Source of the DNA: Blepharisma stoltei
Lineage: Eukaryota; Ciliophora; Heterotrichea; Heterotrichida; Blepharismidae
NCBI GenBank assembly: GCA_914767885.1
Contig: CAJZBQ010000046.1
Span: 868,001-932,000, forward strand
Length of the DNA stretch: 64,000 bases
Direction: 5' to 3'
Part shown: positions 54,745 through 64,000 of the stretch, piece by piece
Numbering within the stretch: the stretch's first letter is position 1
Layout of the letters: each line of letters begins with the position of its first letter
Position numbers and translations under genes: made by a program
Notes under the pieces: generated by a model
The model's input: the letters and a program-made list of their open reading frames with translations, nothing else
Databases searched by the model: none
Told to the model about the DNA's origin: nothing

Positions 54745-55561
54745 TTAACTATTCATTATTTTATCTCAATCCCTCTTAATTGGTAAGGACACATTATTTT
54801 TTTCATTTTGCAGCCCTTTAAGTGCTTCGGCTTGTACTTTTGTTACAAATCTTCCTTTAACCCGAATTCTGTCATCTGCTACCCGCTTTCTGCATGCATA
54901 AGCTATTTTTTTATTATAATTTCTTCGCTTTCTCTTTTCTAAATACTTCATAATTTTTTCTCTACGTTCTTCATAAGAAAGAGTTCCAATCTTTTTGCTT
55001 TGGGACCATATATCCTTTTAATAGTATTCTTTTTTAAAAAGAAATTATTTTAGGGTTAAAAAAAATAAATTTATATGTATCAGCACCAGACTATTGCTTA
55101 ATTCTTTTATTTTAGAATAACTATATAAAAAATATGTGCTTTTATAAGTTAAAAACATATTTATTTATAAAAATAATAGTTTTCGGCTTCGGAAGCAAAT
55201 TATTTTCATATTTCTTCACTTGTTTATCTTTATTATTATTTTTATTTTCTCCTTGCTCTGAACTTATCATAGAAAAATAATCAAATGGCTGCGATATAAG
55301 TCTGCGAATTTCTTGTGAATCTGGCTGCATAAAACCAGGATCGAAATTAAAAAATACGCTAGGGTCAAAGTTATCGACATCAGGATGAGGCATAAAAAGG
55401 CTTTCGCTTGCATCTTCTTTCTTAGCAATATCAGGGTTTTCAGTGTCATATTGAATGTTAGGGACAAAGAATTGTTGAAAATCAGGCGGAAGAAAGGGTT
55501 GTTCATGCCCATCGGTATCGTTTGTGTCACGATCACTAATGAACATACTTGGATCAAACAT
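54745..55561 (-). CDS. CCT-motif protein 2
   Basis: Acidic, Phe/Asp/Pro-rich N-terminus (MFDPSMFISDRDTNDTDG). After a 157-bp IES (55009-55165) comes the CCT motif: IGTLSYEERREKIMKYLEKR, YACRKRVADDRIRVKGRFVT. TGA near 54773 is read as Trp and the protein ends KIMNS. Same domain and 80% of the motif residues as the 46810 protein, so the two are paralogues about 8 kb apart. Probable transcription regulator. Confidence 0.83.
55009..55165. other. IES, 157 bp
   Basis: TA-bounded. Removal joins KPKTIIFI to WSQSKKIGTL. The ends could shift to a neighbouring TA. Confidence 0.72.
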
Positions 55562-55685
55562 TTTACAAATTATATTTTAAGTGAGCAAGCCAAATTAGAT
55601 GTGCTTGTTTTTTGGAGGATTAAGTAAGTTAGATAATCGGTTAGTTTGTGGAGTGATGGCTATTTACTTAGATGGTTGGTTATTA

Positions 55686-55886
55686 TTACCTATTTTTCTG
55701 ATCATTGAATGGATAGTATGAGTGTGTCGGGACTATGATGGAAAATATTAAGACTAATTCAATTAAAGTATTAATCATATAAAAAAGTGCAGGACAGTAT
55801 CCCGAACTTCTTGCGATTGCAAGATTATATGGTTTTAGAGCAAAAGCGAATTTATTAAAATTTGCGTCAGATTCTTGGAAAACCAT
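55686..55886 (-). CDS. Possible small protein (66 aa)
   Basis: MVFQESDANFNKFAFALKPY... has one hydrophobic segment (FYMINTLIELVLIFSIIV) and so could be a small membrane protein. No family; it may be chance. Confidence 0.35.
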   Translation of the reverse strand: MVFQESDANFNKFAFALKPYNLAIARSSGYCPALFYMINTLIELVLIFSIIVPTHSYYPFNDQKNR

Positions 55887-56498
55887 TTTCCTCTGACATC
55901 GTTAAATTTAAAATAAAGTAAAAAAGCTTGTTATTATTTGATTAGTGATTAGGTATAGTTTAATTTCTTTAAAAGATACTGCAAATTGATTAGTTGCTAC
56001 TTTGGTGATTTTTTGATAGGGTATGAAGCAAAATATCAGTCATGGACTTATGTATAAAAATCTATAATTACTAAATAATAGAAGTTTATGCCAATTCTAT
56101 TAATTATGACTAGCTATATTAATAGTCGATAAAGTGCTTTAGTTAATTAAAATTTGCATTATTTCAATGCTAAATTAAACAATCCATTACCTTGGGTATC
56201 TAGTTTTGGATAAATTTAAAATATCAATTTATATTGGTAATTTAATAAATAAACAGAAATTTGGGCCCTGAGCAATCCAATTTAACCCTTATTAAAAAAT
56301 TATATTTATTATAACATAAATCGGAATAAAGAAAGCATTGCTTAATAAATTTCGTAAATCAAACTAAATAATTTTTCCAACAATATATAATAATCTTCTA
56401 CTTTAAATGGATTTATATTAGGACGACTGCTTTATAATGCATAAAAAGGATTATTTTAAAGAATATTCAATATTTGATATACTAAAAAATAGATAAAG
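55887..56498. other. Intergenic AT-rich stretch
   Basis: Nothing recognised over about 600 bases. Confidence 0.5.
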
Positions 56499-57228
56499 AT
56501 GCTTTTTTGTATATTTGCTTTCGGTATCATTTGTAGTATATTTTTATGAATCCAGCATTTTATAGTGTTTTTTATTGTATGCTTTATTATACTCATACCT
56601 ATCATAGGCTGCCTTGCTTGCGGAGCTGCGCTAGGTTTTGTATATTGAATTGGTAAACAGATGTCCCAAGAAGCATTAAATGAAAGAGAAAAACAATTAA
56701 GAGCAGTCCAGGAAGCCCAGCCTTTCATACACGAAGAGTTTATATGCCCAATTTCTAAAGAAGTTATGAGAGATCCTGTTATTACTCCATATGGGCACGT
56801 ATTTGATAGGGAATCTATTGAAAACTGACTATTAACTAAACATCAATGCCCATTGACCCGAAAGCCTTTAACTCCCCCCCTCCGTGAGTGAACAAAAAAA
56901 ATTTTGTTCACTCACGGGGGGGTTAATTTTTTTTTTTAAAAAAATTTATATATAAATTTTATAAAAATTTTTTTTTTTCAAAAAATCCTAATTCGCAAAA
57001 ATTTGGGAAGCAAACATTAATTTAATTTATAAAAATTTATTTTTTAAAACGCAATTTGTTTAAAATTAAATAGAATTAGCTCGAGATTTCATTATACTAA
57101 TTATCACTTATATATCAAGTTTTTTCCATAAATTTTTTTTTCTATTAAATTATTTTTGTTTGGAGGGGGGAATAAGAAAAAGAGATTTAAAGCCATACAG
57201 ACAGCAATTTTGTAACCAGAATCATTAA
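56499..57228 (+). CDS. Membrane-anchored U-box E3 ubiquitin ligase
   Basis: Residues 1-60 are hydrophobic (MLFCIFAFGIICSIFLW, LIPIIGCLACGAALGFVYW; Trp by TGA), two membrane segments. A U-box follows: EEFICPISKEVMRDPVITPY, GHVFDRESIENWLL, CPLTRKPL. A 304-bp MITE IES (56869-57172) interrupts it; removal continues as RKRDLKPYRQQ. The frame then ends CNQNH at 57228. However, the +1 frame reads FVTRIIKLIEQFLN to 57283, which fits the U-box C-terminal helix better, so a one-base slip in the TTTT at 57208-57211 is likely. Confidence 0.82.
56869..57172. other. IES, 304 bp, diverged MITE of the CTCCGTGAG family
   Basis: TA-bounded. The left end keeps ACTCCCCCCCTCCGTGAGTG; the right end is reduced to GGAGGGGGGAA. 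It inserts within the U-box after KPL. Confidence 0.9.
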
Positions 57229-57244
57229 ATTAATAGAACAATTT

Positions 57245-57448
57245 TTAAATCCCTATTTTTATTGAAAATCTACTCTTTCTTAAATCATTTTCCTTTCTAT
57301 AAAAATTTGAGCCTTCAAAGCTAATACCTTGAATTGATAATGCGCTTAAAGTGATTCCACAGCAGCTGTAAAACACATCAGTGATATTTTCAGTAAAAGG
57401 GAGCTTTAAAGATTTCATTAGCGTAAAAATCCTGAGAAAATTCTTCAT
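57245..57448 (-). CDS. Possible small protein (67 aa)
   Basis: MKNFLRIFTLMKSLKLPFTE... ends 17 bases after the shorter U-box stop on the opposite strand. Balanced composition and codon use suggest it may be real. No family. It overlaps the longer U-box reading by 39 bp. Confidence 0.4.
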   Translation of the reverse strand: MKNFLRIFTLMKSLKLPFTENITDVFYSCCGITLSALSIQGISFEGSNFYRKENDLRKSRFSIKIGI

Positions 57449-57622
57449 ATTTCTAATGTTTGGTGTATTTTGTTATAAAAATAAACTCTATTTATATAGA
57501 GAAATTTGATATCTCTGCCTATTATTATTTATGATAAATTGATTATCTCCTTTTCGTTCTGATTTTTATTAAGCTCAGCATTTTCTTATACCCATAGCTA
57601 CCATTAAGTTCTTCTACTAGGA

Positions 57623-58656
57623 CTATTTCTTTGACACGACTTTTCTAATTGAGAAATAGTTTATTATTATCAACAGTATATACCTTACAAAAGATGCAGC
57701 TTCTTTTGTGCTTTCTCATTTCCAGCTGGCATAAGAAATCGCACCAATTTGGGCGGCTCATATCAAATTATTAAATAGTTACAGCTACGTCCTTATCAAT
57801 TTCAAAATTATGATAGCGTCAAAAGGGCCTTTCGCGTTTTTTCCAATGCTGCCTAATTCTTCAATCCATCTTAATAAGCGAAATATTTTTCGCTCACTGC
57901 TCATAGATTCATTAATTATTTTAGCCTCTTAACTTTTATATGCCAATATTTTATTCTAAAAGATAGGCATACTATTAAAATAAAGGCAATAAGTAATAAA
58001 ATATTCTCTCTCTAAGAGCGAACAAAAAAAATTTTGTTCGCTCACGGAGGGGGGTTAATTGTTTTTTTTTAAAAAAAATTTATATATAAATTTTATAAAA
58101 AATATTTTTTTCGAAATTTAAAAAAATCCTAATTTGCAAAAATTGGGAAGCAAATATTAATTTAATTTGCAAAATTTATGTTTTAAAACGCAATTTGTTT
58201 AAAATTAAACAGAATTAGCTCTAGATTTCATTATACTAATTATCACTTATATATCAAAAATTTTTTTTCCATTAAAATTTTTTCTATTAAAAAAATTTTT
58301 GTTCACTCACGGAGGGTGGGTTTTTGGTCAAAAAATGGCGATTTTTCTAATGGTTTTGTTCGCTCACGGAGGGGGGGGGGGAGTAAGAGTTTTTTTTTTC
58401 ATTTCAGGTTATAAGTTTAGATTAAGCATAATTGGTCATTCTCGGATGCGATTTTCTGCAAATAATCAATCAAGCTGTTTTTATATAGATATGAAAGATA
58501 TTGGACAATGCCTAAAATTTTGTCTCTACCTCGAGAAGACCTGAGAACATGAATTTCACAGGTTTTAAAATAAAGAATTAACTGGGAAATCTTTACCGTT
58601 GGCTGAGCCAGAAGCTCTAAAAACGACAAACTTCTTTTGATTTTTCTTTTGCTCAT
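57623..58656 (-). CDS. PEX11-like peroxisome division protein
   Basis: From about 58656: LRSSRGRDKILGIVQYLSYL matches the PEX11 GRDK...QY block. The frame is cut by a 506-bp IES (57917-58422); removal gives NDQLCLI-NESMSSERKIFRLLRWIEELGS, the PEX11 R-K-x-FRL block. A further 18-bp TA-bounded break, once removed, gives IILKLIFNNLIWAAQIGAIS, the DN-x-x-W...G block (Trp TGA). It ends NYFSIRKVVSKK. PEX11 proteins tubulate peroxisomal membranes. A 15-nt GTA...CAG (58582-58596) may also be an intron, though it reads through. Start codon uncertain. Confidence 0.75.
57776..57793. other. Possible mini-IES, 18 bp, in PEX11 gene
   Basis: TA-bounded, contains two in-frame stops, has no GT/AG form. Removal joins IILKLI to FNNLIWAAQ. 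Confidence 0.45.
57917..58422. other. IES, 506 bp, containing an inverted MITE
   Basis: TA-bounded by coding logic. The MITE (58004-58386) lies inside with ~85 bp and ~36 bp of extra AT-rich sequence on its two sides. Confidence 0.85.
58004..58386. mobile_element. MITE, C/G-run family (copy 3, inverted)
   Basis: Reverse orientation of copies 1 and 2. The right end is intact (CTCACGGAGGGGGGGGGGGAGTA); the left terminal C run is lost (CTCTCTCTAAGAGCGAAC). Confidence 0.92.
58582..58596 (-). other. Candidate 15-nt intron in PEX11 gene
   Basis: Minus strand GTAAAGATTTCCCAG, exactly five open codons. Splicing is therefore optional by frame; length and borders fit the class. Confidence 0.5.
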
Positions 58657-59132
58657 CAAACTTCAACAAATTTTTATCGACCATTTTGTTTTGTGAATTT
58701 AAATTGATTTCGCAACAGAATAGTCAAGAAAATTGCCGAAATTCCCTTGAATTGGTATTAAATTTGGATATAAATAGATGAGGAATTTAGGGATTATTTA
58801 GAGAAGTTATTATTAATTTTTGTAGATAGTCTTATGAGTTTATTTTATGAAGATGGGAGAGTAATTAAAATTATTTGCAGAAAATCATAGAGAGCTCTGT
58901 ATAATGGTAATATTGATTTTAATAGTTTAATTTTACAAGTTTTTAAGAAAATATTAGATATTGCATATTTATTTTATAAAAAATTTCTGGTTTTTATTCC
59001 AGAAGCTAATGCTTTCCATCTGCCTCTCTTTAGACTTTCTGATTATTTTATTTTTGTATGAATTCTCTATTTAATCATACTTTTCAGTCAAATTTGGACT
59101 TTAAAAATTTTTATCTTGAATGATTATTATTA
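58657..59132. other. Intergenic
   Basis: No frame or repeat recognised; about 475 bases. Confidence 0.5.
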
Positions 59133-60148
59133 TTAGACGGTTTTCGCCCTTCTACAGGACCAATAGTTCTCAAATTCATTTACCTTTTTTCTCCTTCTTC
59201 AACTCCAACCATTTTCATTTTTACCAATATATTCCTTGCTTTTTGCTTCACCAATCCCCAACTTCTTTCAGTTTAGTAATTTCCTCTTCTCAACAACTTC
59301 ATTTTTTTTAGTTTCTTCAGGCTCATCAGACTCTTCAATTTCTCCAGTTACTTTAATATTCCTTAAAATTCTTTTCTGCATGCCAATCTTTTTCTTTCTG
59401 CTCAATCGGATGCTTGAACCTATTACTTCAGCGTCTGCTACCGCAGCACAGTTATCAGCATTCGCAGCTTCCCATCTGACTTCATTCGTATCTTCTGTAG
59501 TCTCATTCCTATTCAATTCCACATACTTAGAATCCTCACTTTTTCAAGCATTTTCAACCATTTTATTGCAGCAATAGTCTTCTTTATATCTCTGTTGGTG
59601 TTCACCCTCATAAAGCTCATCTTCTGTATCTCCTTCTACATCTTCAGATTCAATTGCAGCATTAGCCAGCTTGCTTTCAGTGATATCCACACATAAAAGA
59701 GCCTGTGTTCGCATAGAACTGAAGGTCTGATTCGCTGTCCAACACCTCTTCATTCTGGTTTCACGCCCACGAAACAAATTTTCCCCATACCTCTTCTTCG
59801 AAATCTTCATCATACCCTCTATTCCATTTCTTCATAGTCTTCATCCGCAATCTCAAACTCAGAGAAGAATTCTTCTGCAGTCATCAAGTAGTTGTAATAT
59901 GAGGACACTACAGATGAAGAGTCTTCACTTGGAGCATATTGCCTGTAGACAAGCGTTCTTTCAATCTCTACAGTTGCTGACGTTTGGGTTGGGAACTGAA
60001 TTCTCTGGAATGGGTTTATGGCATCTGATTGGTCTGGAATTTGGACTTGGGCATACACAGTAGGTTTAATTCATGCTGATGCAGTTCTTGTAGGACTGCC
60101 AAATGGAGTGGGTGCTTGACAAGTGCTGGATTCTGAACAATAAAACAT
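59133..60148 (-). CDS. Hypothetical acidic protein with two frame shifts
   Basis: Start MFYCSESSTCQAPTPFG at 60148. The first frame runs to DEDYEEME and a TAG. The next frame reads KKWNRGYDEDFEEEVWGKFV...SDLQFYANTGSFMC. The third carries DITESKLANAAIESEDVEGD through TGA=Trp codons to SCRRAKTV and a TAA at 59133. Both shifts are +1, and all three pieces are similarly acidic and protein-like. Either small germline-limited segments or sequence indels explain this. No family recognised. Confidence 0.5.
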
Positions 60149-60632
60149 TTTCCCTTTTAAAAATTTTTCCTTTATATTTATCTTGAATGATAAATGCATT
60201 CAAATAGTTTTTATTTGGAAAATTTCGATAAATGATGAGAGATAAATCATCACAAAAAGAGATGGGAAATATAAATTAAGTGACTTGTAAAAGAATGAGG
60301 GACCAATGGCTCTTATTTGTTTTACAAAATATTTTCATATTTAAACAACCAAAATCTTATCAATTACCCTATCGAAAATTTGCCAATATGCAGGACAGCA
60401 AAGAAAGAAAACTTTAAAGATTTTCTTTAAATAAAACAATTTTATTTCTCTTTTGCAAAAAAATTAGCAAATTGAGTGAATCAATTCGAAATTTATTGTT
60501 CAAGTTAAGTATTAGCTCATATAATTATATATATAATTAAAAATCTTTTGCGATTTTATCAAAATTGCTTTATTTTACATTTACATTCTATTTTCAACTT
60601 ACCTAAACGCTCTCATTATAAAGTTAACCAAA
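60149..60632. other. Divergent intergenic region
   Basis: AT-rich; separates two divergent genes. No motif recognised. Confidence 0.5.
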
Positions 60633-62533
60633 ATGGCAACTAATACCACAACAGCAAGAAACTCTGGAGAGATCCCACTTACCTCCCTAATTAATTACGA
60701 AAACAATTCACGAAAACAATTTTTTGATACCTACAAAATGCATATAAATTGCTTTTGAAGTTTATTTTTAATACAATAATAGTTTCAAGATTTTTAACAC
60801 TTTTAAGTGAAAATTTTATATTTTTCTTTTTATAATAAAGTTCACAAATAGTATTTAAAAAATCCATATAAATTTTATTTAAAAATATTTAAGCCATCCC
60901 ATCAAGTAAAAAGCTCATACTAATTATATTAGAGAGCTAGAGACAGACTTTATATGGATCCAGTTGAAAAATACCAGGTCTACGACATATTTCCATGAGT
61001 TTTAATCCTGCACATTATTCTGGTTTTTCTAACCTCAGCCCAAGTCGGAATGGTAGTAAATTCAAGCTCCCAATACTCTTATTCACAGCTTACTCTATTT
61101 AATGAAATTTTTTTAAACCACGACGTACAAGGCAGTGACAGTTCATTAACAATGACATATCATCTTTTTAATATAGGAGATTTACTAACTTATGTTGAAA
61201 AAACAGTAGATGTATTGATAATTATACTAAATGCTCAGTATTTATCAATAAATAACATTTTTTAGTATTAGACTTCACTAGTATAATATTTAGATAGAGA
61301 TATTTTGATATCAACTCACATACAGTAGATAACTACTCCCACGAGTTTTCTCATGGAAAAATCAAACCAATCCATATGTATGTAGAATATGGAGATAGAT
61401 CAGAAGCTAATGATAAAGGATATAGGCAGCTATACCGCTTAACCCCTAATGATTTAGGCCCTTTTCAGCATTATAATCTTAAGGAATTCTTAGATGTCGT
61501 GGCAAGATTTGAATTTGTTTTTACATTAAAGCATTATCTGCACTCTGACGTCCCTGTCCCCTCAACTTGTTATTCCTGGAATCTTCATCAAAGATATGAC
61601 TATGCCTTGCATGGCCCAATTACAGTCACCTTAGACGTTGATCGTGGAATTTGTTCAAATGGAACCTGTAACTTTTATTTAGACGATGTTTTTAAAAAAT
61701 ATATGTGGATTAATTTAGCTGTCTTTATTTGTGGATTTTTATCTTTTAGCTTGACTGCAAGACACTTATATAGCAGAGCGCTGCTTATGTCAACTTTTAA
61801 AAAAAACCAAAGAGGAAGCATTGCTGATGCATGGGAAAATTTAACTTTAAAAGAAAAATTCAGGTTTATTGACATGTGAATTGTGTTAAATACAATTGGG
61901 AATCTATGTCAGATTTTTGGGTCTTTAGGAGGGCTTATGGAGTCATATAATTCAATGACTACGCTAGAAGTAATTTGTGGAATTGGCTGTTTTAGTAGCT
62001 GGGTAGGAGTTCTGAGGTTTTTAAAGCCAGCTCCTACCTCTTATACAGTGGTTAACACTATAAAAAGGTCATATTCCCGGCTTCTCCCTTATATTATAGG
62101 TGTTCTCCCAGTATTTATGGCTTTTGCCTTTTTAAGTATGTGCCTATTTTGGAAAACTGGAAATTATACCAGCCCTACCAGTTCCATGTTGGTAAACTTT
62201 GCTATGCTAAACGGTGACTCTTTATACCCCTTTTTCAGTGATGCAGTCGACGCTAATTATGTTTTCGGTCAAATTTTTATGTACGCGTATCTTGTCTTTT
62301 TTATTACGTAAAAACCATTTAGATGTGTCCAAAATATTTTTGTGGCGATTTTTCAAGAGGGCTATAACTCTTTGCAGGTAAACCCAGTCAAGCGTGGAGA
62401 CGAAAGTGATGATGACGATTTTTCTGATCCTTTTTCACTAGCAGGAAGCCCTATGCTTGCTACACCTTCATCTCCAAAACTAACCAAAAAGCAGACAGAG
62501 CTTCATATTGAAAAAGAAGAAAGCAGTAATTAA
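60633..62533 (+). CDS. TRPML (mucolipin)-like cation channel
   Basis: After removing IESs (60732-60950, 61207-61325) and a 15-nt intron (62308-62322), the N-terminus reads FFDTYMDPVEKYQVYDIFPW, as in mucolipins. The luminal loop has GDLLTYVEKTVDNY and CYSWNLHQRYDYALHGPITVTLD. Membrane segments follow (WINLAVFICGFLSFSLTARH, LEVICGIGCFSSWVGVLRFL, LLPYIIGVLPVFMAFAFLSM). The pore has NGDSLYPFF, equivalent to the NGDDMF filter. S6 is YLVFFITCVQNIFVAIFQEGY, formed across the intron. TRPMLs are PI(3,5)P2-gated Ca2+ channels of endolysosomes. About 510 residues. Confidence 0.9.
60732..60950. other. IES, 219 bp
   Basis: TA-bounded. Removal joins RKQFFDTY to MDPVEKYQVY, the mucolipin N-terminal motif. 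Confidence 0.85.
61207..61325. other. IES, 119 bp, with 9-bp direct repeat ends
   Basis: ACAGTAGAT occurs at 61203-61211 and 61322-61330, a longer duplication than TA alone. Removal joins VEKTVD to NYSHEFSHG. It may be a decayed retro-insertion. Confidence 0.88.
62308..62322 (+). other. 15-nt intron in TRPML S6
   Basis: GTAAAAACCATTTAG, containing an in-frame TAA and TAG. Splicing gives VFFITCVQNIF. Confidence 0.92.
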
Positions 62534-62641
62534 TAATTAGAAAGAAAATCCCAAAAAGCATTTTTTTCTGATAGCCAGATACAGACAATTTTGTTTAAAA
62601 TATATAATTTTGCTGATAATTATGGTAAAAATTTTCGATAA

Positions 62642-62907
62642 ATGGCTAAAAATACAGAGCCAAAAAGCATTAAAAAAAAATTTTGGCTGGAAAATTAGTT
62701 TTGCCGCTGCTAAATGATATGACTGAAGTGTATATGGAGAGGCTTGAAAAAGCTTTAGAAGACATTAAAACACAGATTCTGACACTTGTGGAATCAGCTG
62801 AGCCGCTTCCTGGTGAAATTGTAGATCAAGAAAGGCTAAAAGACAGACTAAACGACATGCTGAGCATTGAGCTGCAAGACCATGTTGATAAAACAATTAT
62901 TCCTTAA
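62642..62907 (+). CDS. Small coiled-coil protein, frame broken at an A9 run
   Basis: ATG 62642 gives MAKNTEPKSIKKK and reaches a stop. The shifted frame continues KLVLPLLNDMTEVYMERLEK...QDHVDKTIIP to 62907. One extra A in the A9 run at 62672-62680 makes one 88-residue protein. Upstream, CCAAAAAGCATT is directly repeated (62551-62562, 62660-62671), marking a possible ~109-bp insertion. No family recognised. Confidence 0.5.
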
Positions 62908-62923
62908 TAATTTTATAATTATT

Positions 62924-64000
62924 ATGAAATTATCTCAGCTATCGTCAATAGCAAATAAAATAGCTTCTTTGCCTAGCTCAAAATCATATATACATAAAAA
63001 TGGCGTGGCGAAACCTACCTGCCCTCTTAACACCTGTAGCTGGGAGAGAATCCGGGGACCTTGTAGAAGGGAGGATAGCGTCTGGTGATGTTTATCCAGC
63101 CGGGTTTTACTTGGTCTGGTGGAGCGCAACATCGGGGTGCCGACCGCAAGCTCATCTCCAGCATCAGGTTTTACCCGAGGAGGATGGGACTTGGAAGTTG
63201 TAAAGGGATAGCCCAACAAGGCCAGAGGGCGTTCGCTTGGCCATTCGGGCATTCCCTAGCGTGAAACCGGGAGTTAGCCCCTGGCTACGAGTTTCATCTT
63301 GGCTAACAACCCTGGCCAGAAAATTCATTTTTGGAATTTTCGGAAAAGGTAAACCTCTTTCGAGGTACGGTACGGTGACCCAGTGTCTTTAGCTCTGGGT
63401 AGCAAGTGCCTGAGGGAGCAACACAATTACTGAAGGCTGTGATTCCAGACTGGCGAGAAAGGGGGTGGAGCGATACAAGGGACGTGATAAGCCGACATGA
63501 CTAGCTGGGAGCTTCTCTATAATCTAATTAAGTAATTAAGTAAGCCTAGCTCAAAATCAAGAAAAATTGTGGAGATTGCCCCATCAATTGATGATTTACA
63601 AGCAGCTGTGGAGCTGCCGATAGGCGAGGATCTTAATGAGTGGTATGCGGTTCATATCCATGATTTTCATAACGAAATCTATTTGCTTTATGATTCGATT
63701 TCTGAACTTTGTACAAGTAGAACTTGTCCAACTATGTCAGCTGGGGAAAAATATGAATATTTTTGGGTTGACGCTGAAGAAACAAAGCAGCCGACAAGGG
63801 TAACTGCATATGAGTATATAACAAATGTTATACAGTAATAGATTGGCTCCTAATTAAAAAAATTAATTTTTCTTTTTTAAAAAAAAATTAAAATAGCTTG
63901 GCCATGATGACTGGTATATGTCATGGATTGAAAATTTGTTAGAAAATGAAATGTTATTTCCGACTGCAGAAAAAAAAAATTTTCCTGCAATGTTTGTGCT
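62924..64000 (+). CDS. MOB-family kinase activator (3' end outside window)
   Basis: Starts MKLSQLSSIANKIASLPSSK. After a family A insertion (62987-63543 plus one TSD) it reads KIVEIAPSIDDLQAAVELPI, GEDLNEWYAVHIHDFHNEIYLLYDSI, then the Mob1/phocein zinc region: CTSRTCPTMSAGEKYEYFWVD. A further interruption (~63836-63896) precedes DDWYMSWIENLLENEMLFPT, and the gene runs off the window. MOB proteins activate NDR/LATS kinases in mitotic exit and cell-shape control. The conserved His pair of the zinc site would lie downstream. Closer to MOB2/MOB1 than to phocein by eye. Confidence 0.87.
62987..63543 (-). mobile_element. SINE-like element, family A, inverted, 16-bp TSD
   Basis: Perfect TSD GCCTAGCTCAAAATCA at 62971-62986 and 63544-63559, containing TA. 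Minus strand: starts near TTAATTAGATTAT, ends GCCATTTTTATGTATAT. It carries the hairpin core GAAAATTCATTTTTGGAATTTTC (interrupted here; near 63319-63342). Confidence 0.93.
63836..63896. other. IES, about 61 bp, in MOB gene
   Basis: AT-rich interruption between TNVIQ and LGHDDWYMSW. Simple TA-to-TA removal would leave a TAG. Frame-correct removal needs one more base at the right (ending AATAG), so the boundary is non-standard or the site needs a combined intron/IES. Confidence 0.7.

Overview
This window looks like germline (micronuclear) DNA of a heterotrich ciliate of the Blepharisma type. Three things seen in the sequence support this. (1) UGA is read as tryptophan in nearly every gene (for example at invariant Trp positions of the Myb, PROPPIN, MORN and J-domain proteins), while UAA and UAG are the stops. 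(2) Five to seven spliceosomal introns are exactly 15 nt (GTA...AG). (3) Otherwise conserved genes are cut by AT-rich segments of about 54 to 600 bp whose removal between two TA dinucleotides restores a continuous conserved protein. These are the properties of internal eliminated sequences (IESs). The TA-bounded IESs, 15-nt introns, UGA=Trp code and ~390-bp germline MITEs match what is published for Blepharisma; the species assignment is inference.

Layout. 0-5 kb: a tandem family of three paralogues (PARP-like zinc finger, F-box, XPA-like zinc module), each hit by different insertions. 4.6-9 kb: two hypothetical genes and a Myb protein carrying two IESs. 9.5-13.1 kb: a 3.6-kb germline element with ~650-bp inverted ends and a nested 629-bp retro-element. 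13.3-24.4 kb: a tetraspan protein, coiled-coil proteins, a WIPI-type PROPPIN, a BRE1-like RING E3 with five interruptions, and an ISD11/LYRM4-like protein. 24.6-34.1 kb: an NZF protein, a PHD/ePHD chromatin reader with four IESs, a lipid-anchored protein with three IESs (one almost fully palindromic), and a voltage-sensor adenylyl cyclase with six insertions. 35-47.4 kb: a TPR/IQ protein, a cytosolic carboxypeptidase (tubulin deglutamylase type), a MORN protein, a C2HC protein, Rab2, a DIX + auxilin-J-domain fusion, and a CCT-motif protein. 47.9-64 kb: an LRR protein, a stand-alone dynein-stalk-like protein, an AGC kinase, a second CCT protein, a U-box membrane protein, a PEX11-like protein, a TRPML-type channel and a MOB-family protein running off the right edge.

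Two kinds of DNA interrupt these genes. One is AT-rich, TA-bounded IESs, including MITEs with C/G-run termini. The other is GC-richer 180-760-bp SINE-like insertions flanked by 9-19-bp target-site duplications; at least nine lie inside coding regions, so the genes work only if these are also removed precisely. The genes have no operon logic and are ordinary eukaryotic housekeeping, ciliary, membrane and chromatin functions. The most interesting content is the interruption system: paralogous filled and empty sites, a recurrent 108-bp length class, palindromic IESs, retro-insertions whose duplications lack TA, and 18-25-bp frame-breaking segments bounded by TA.
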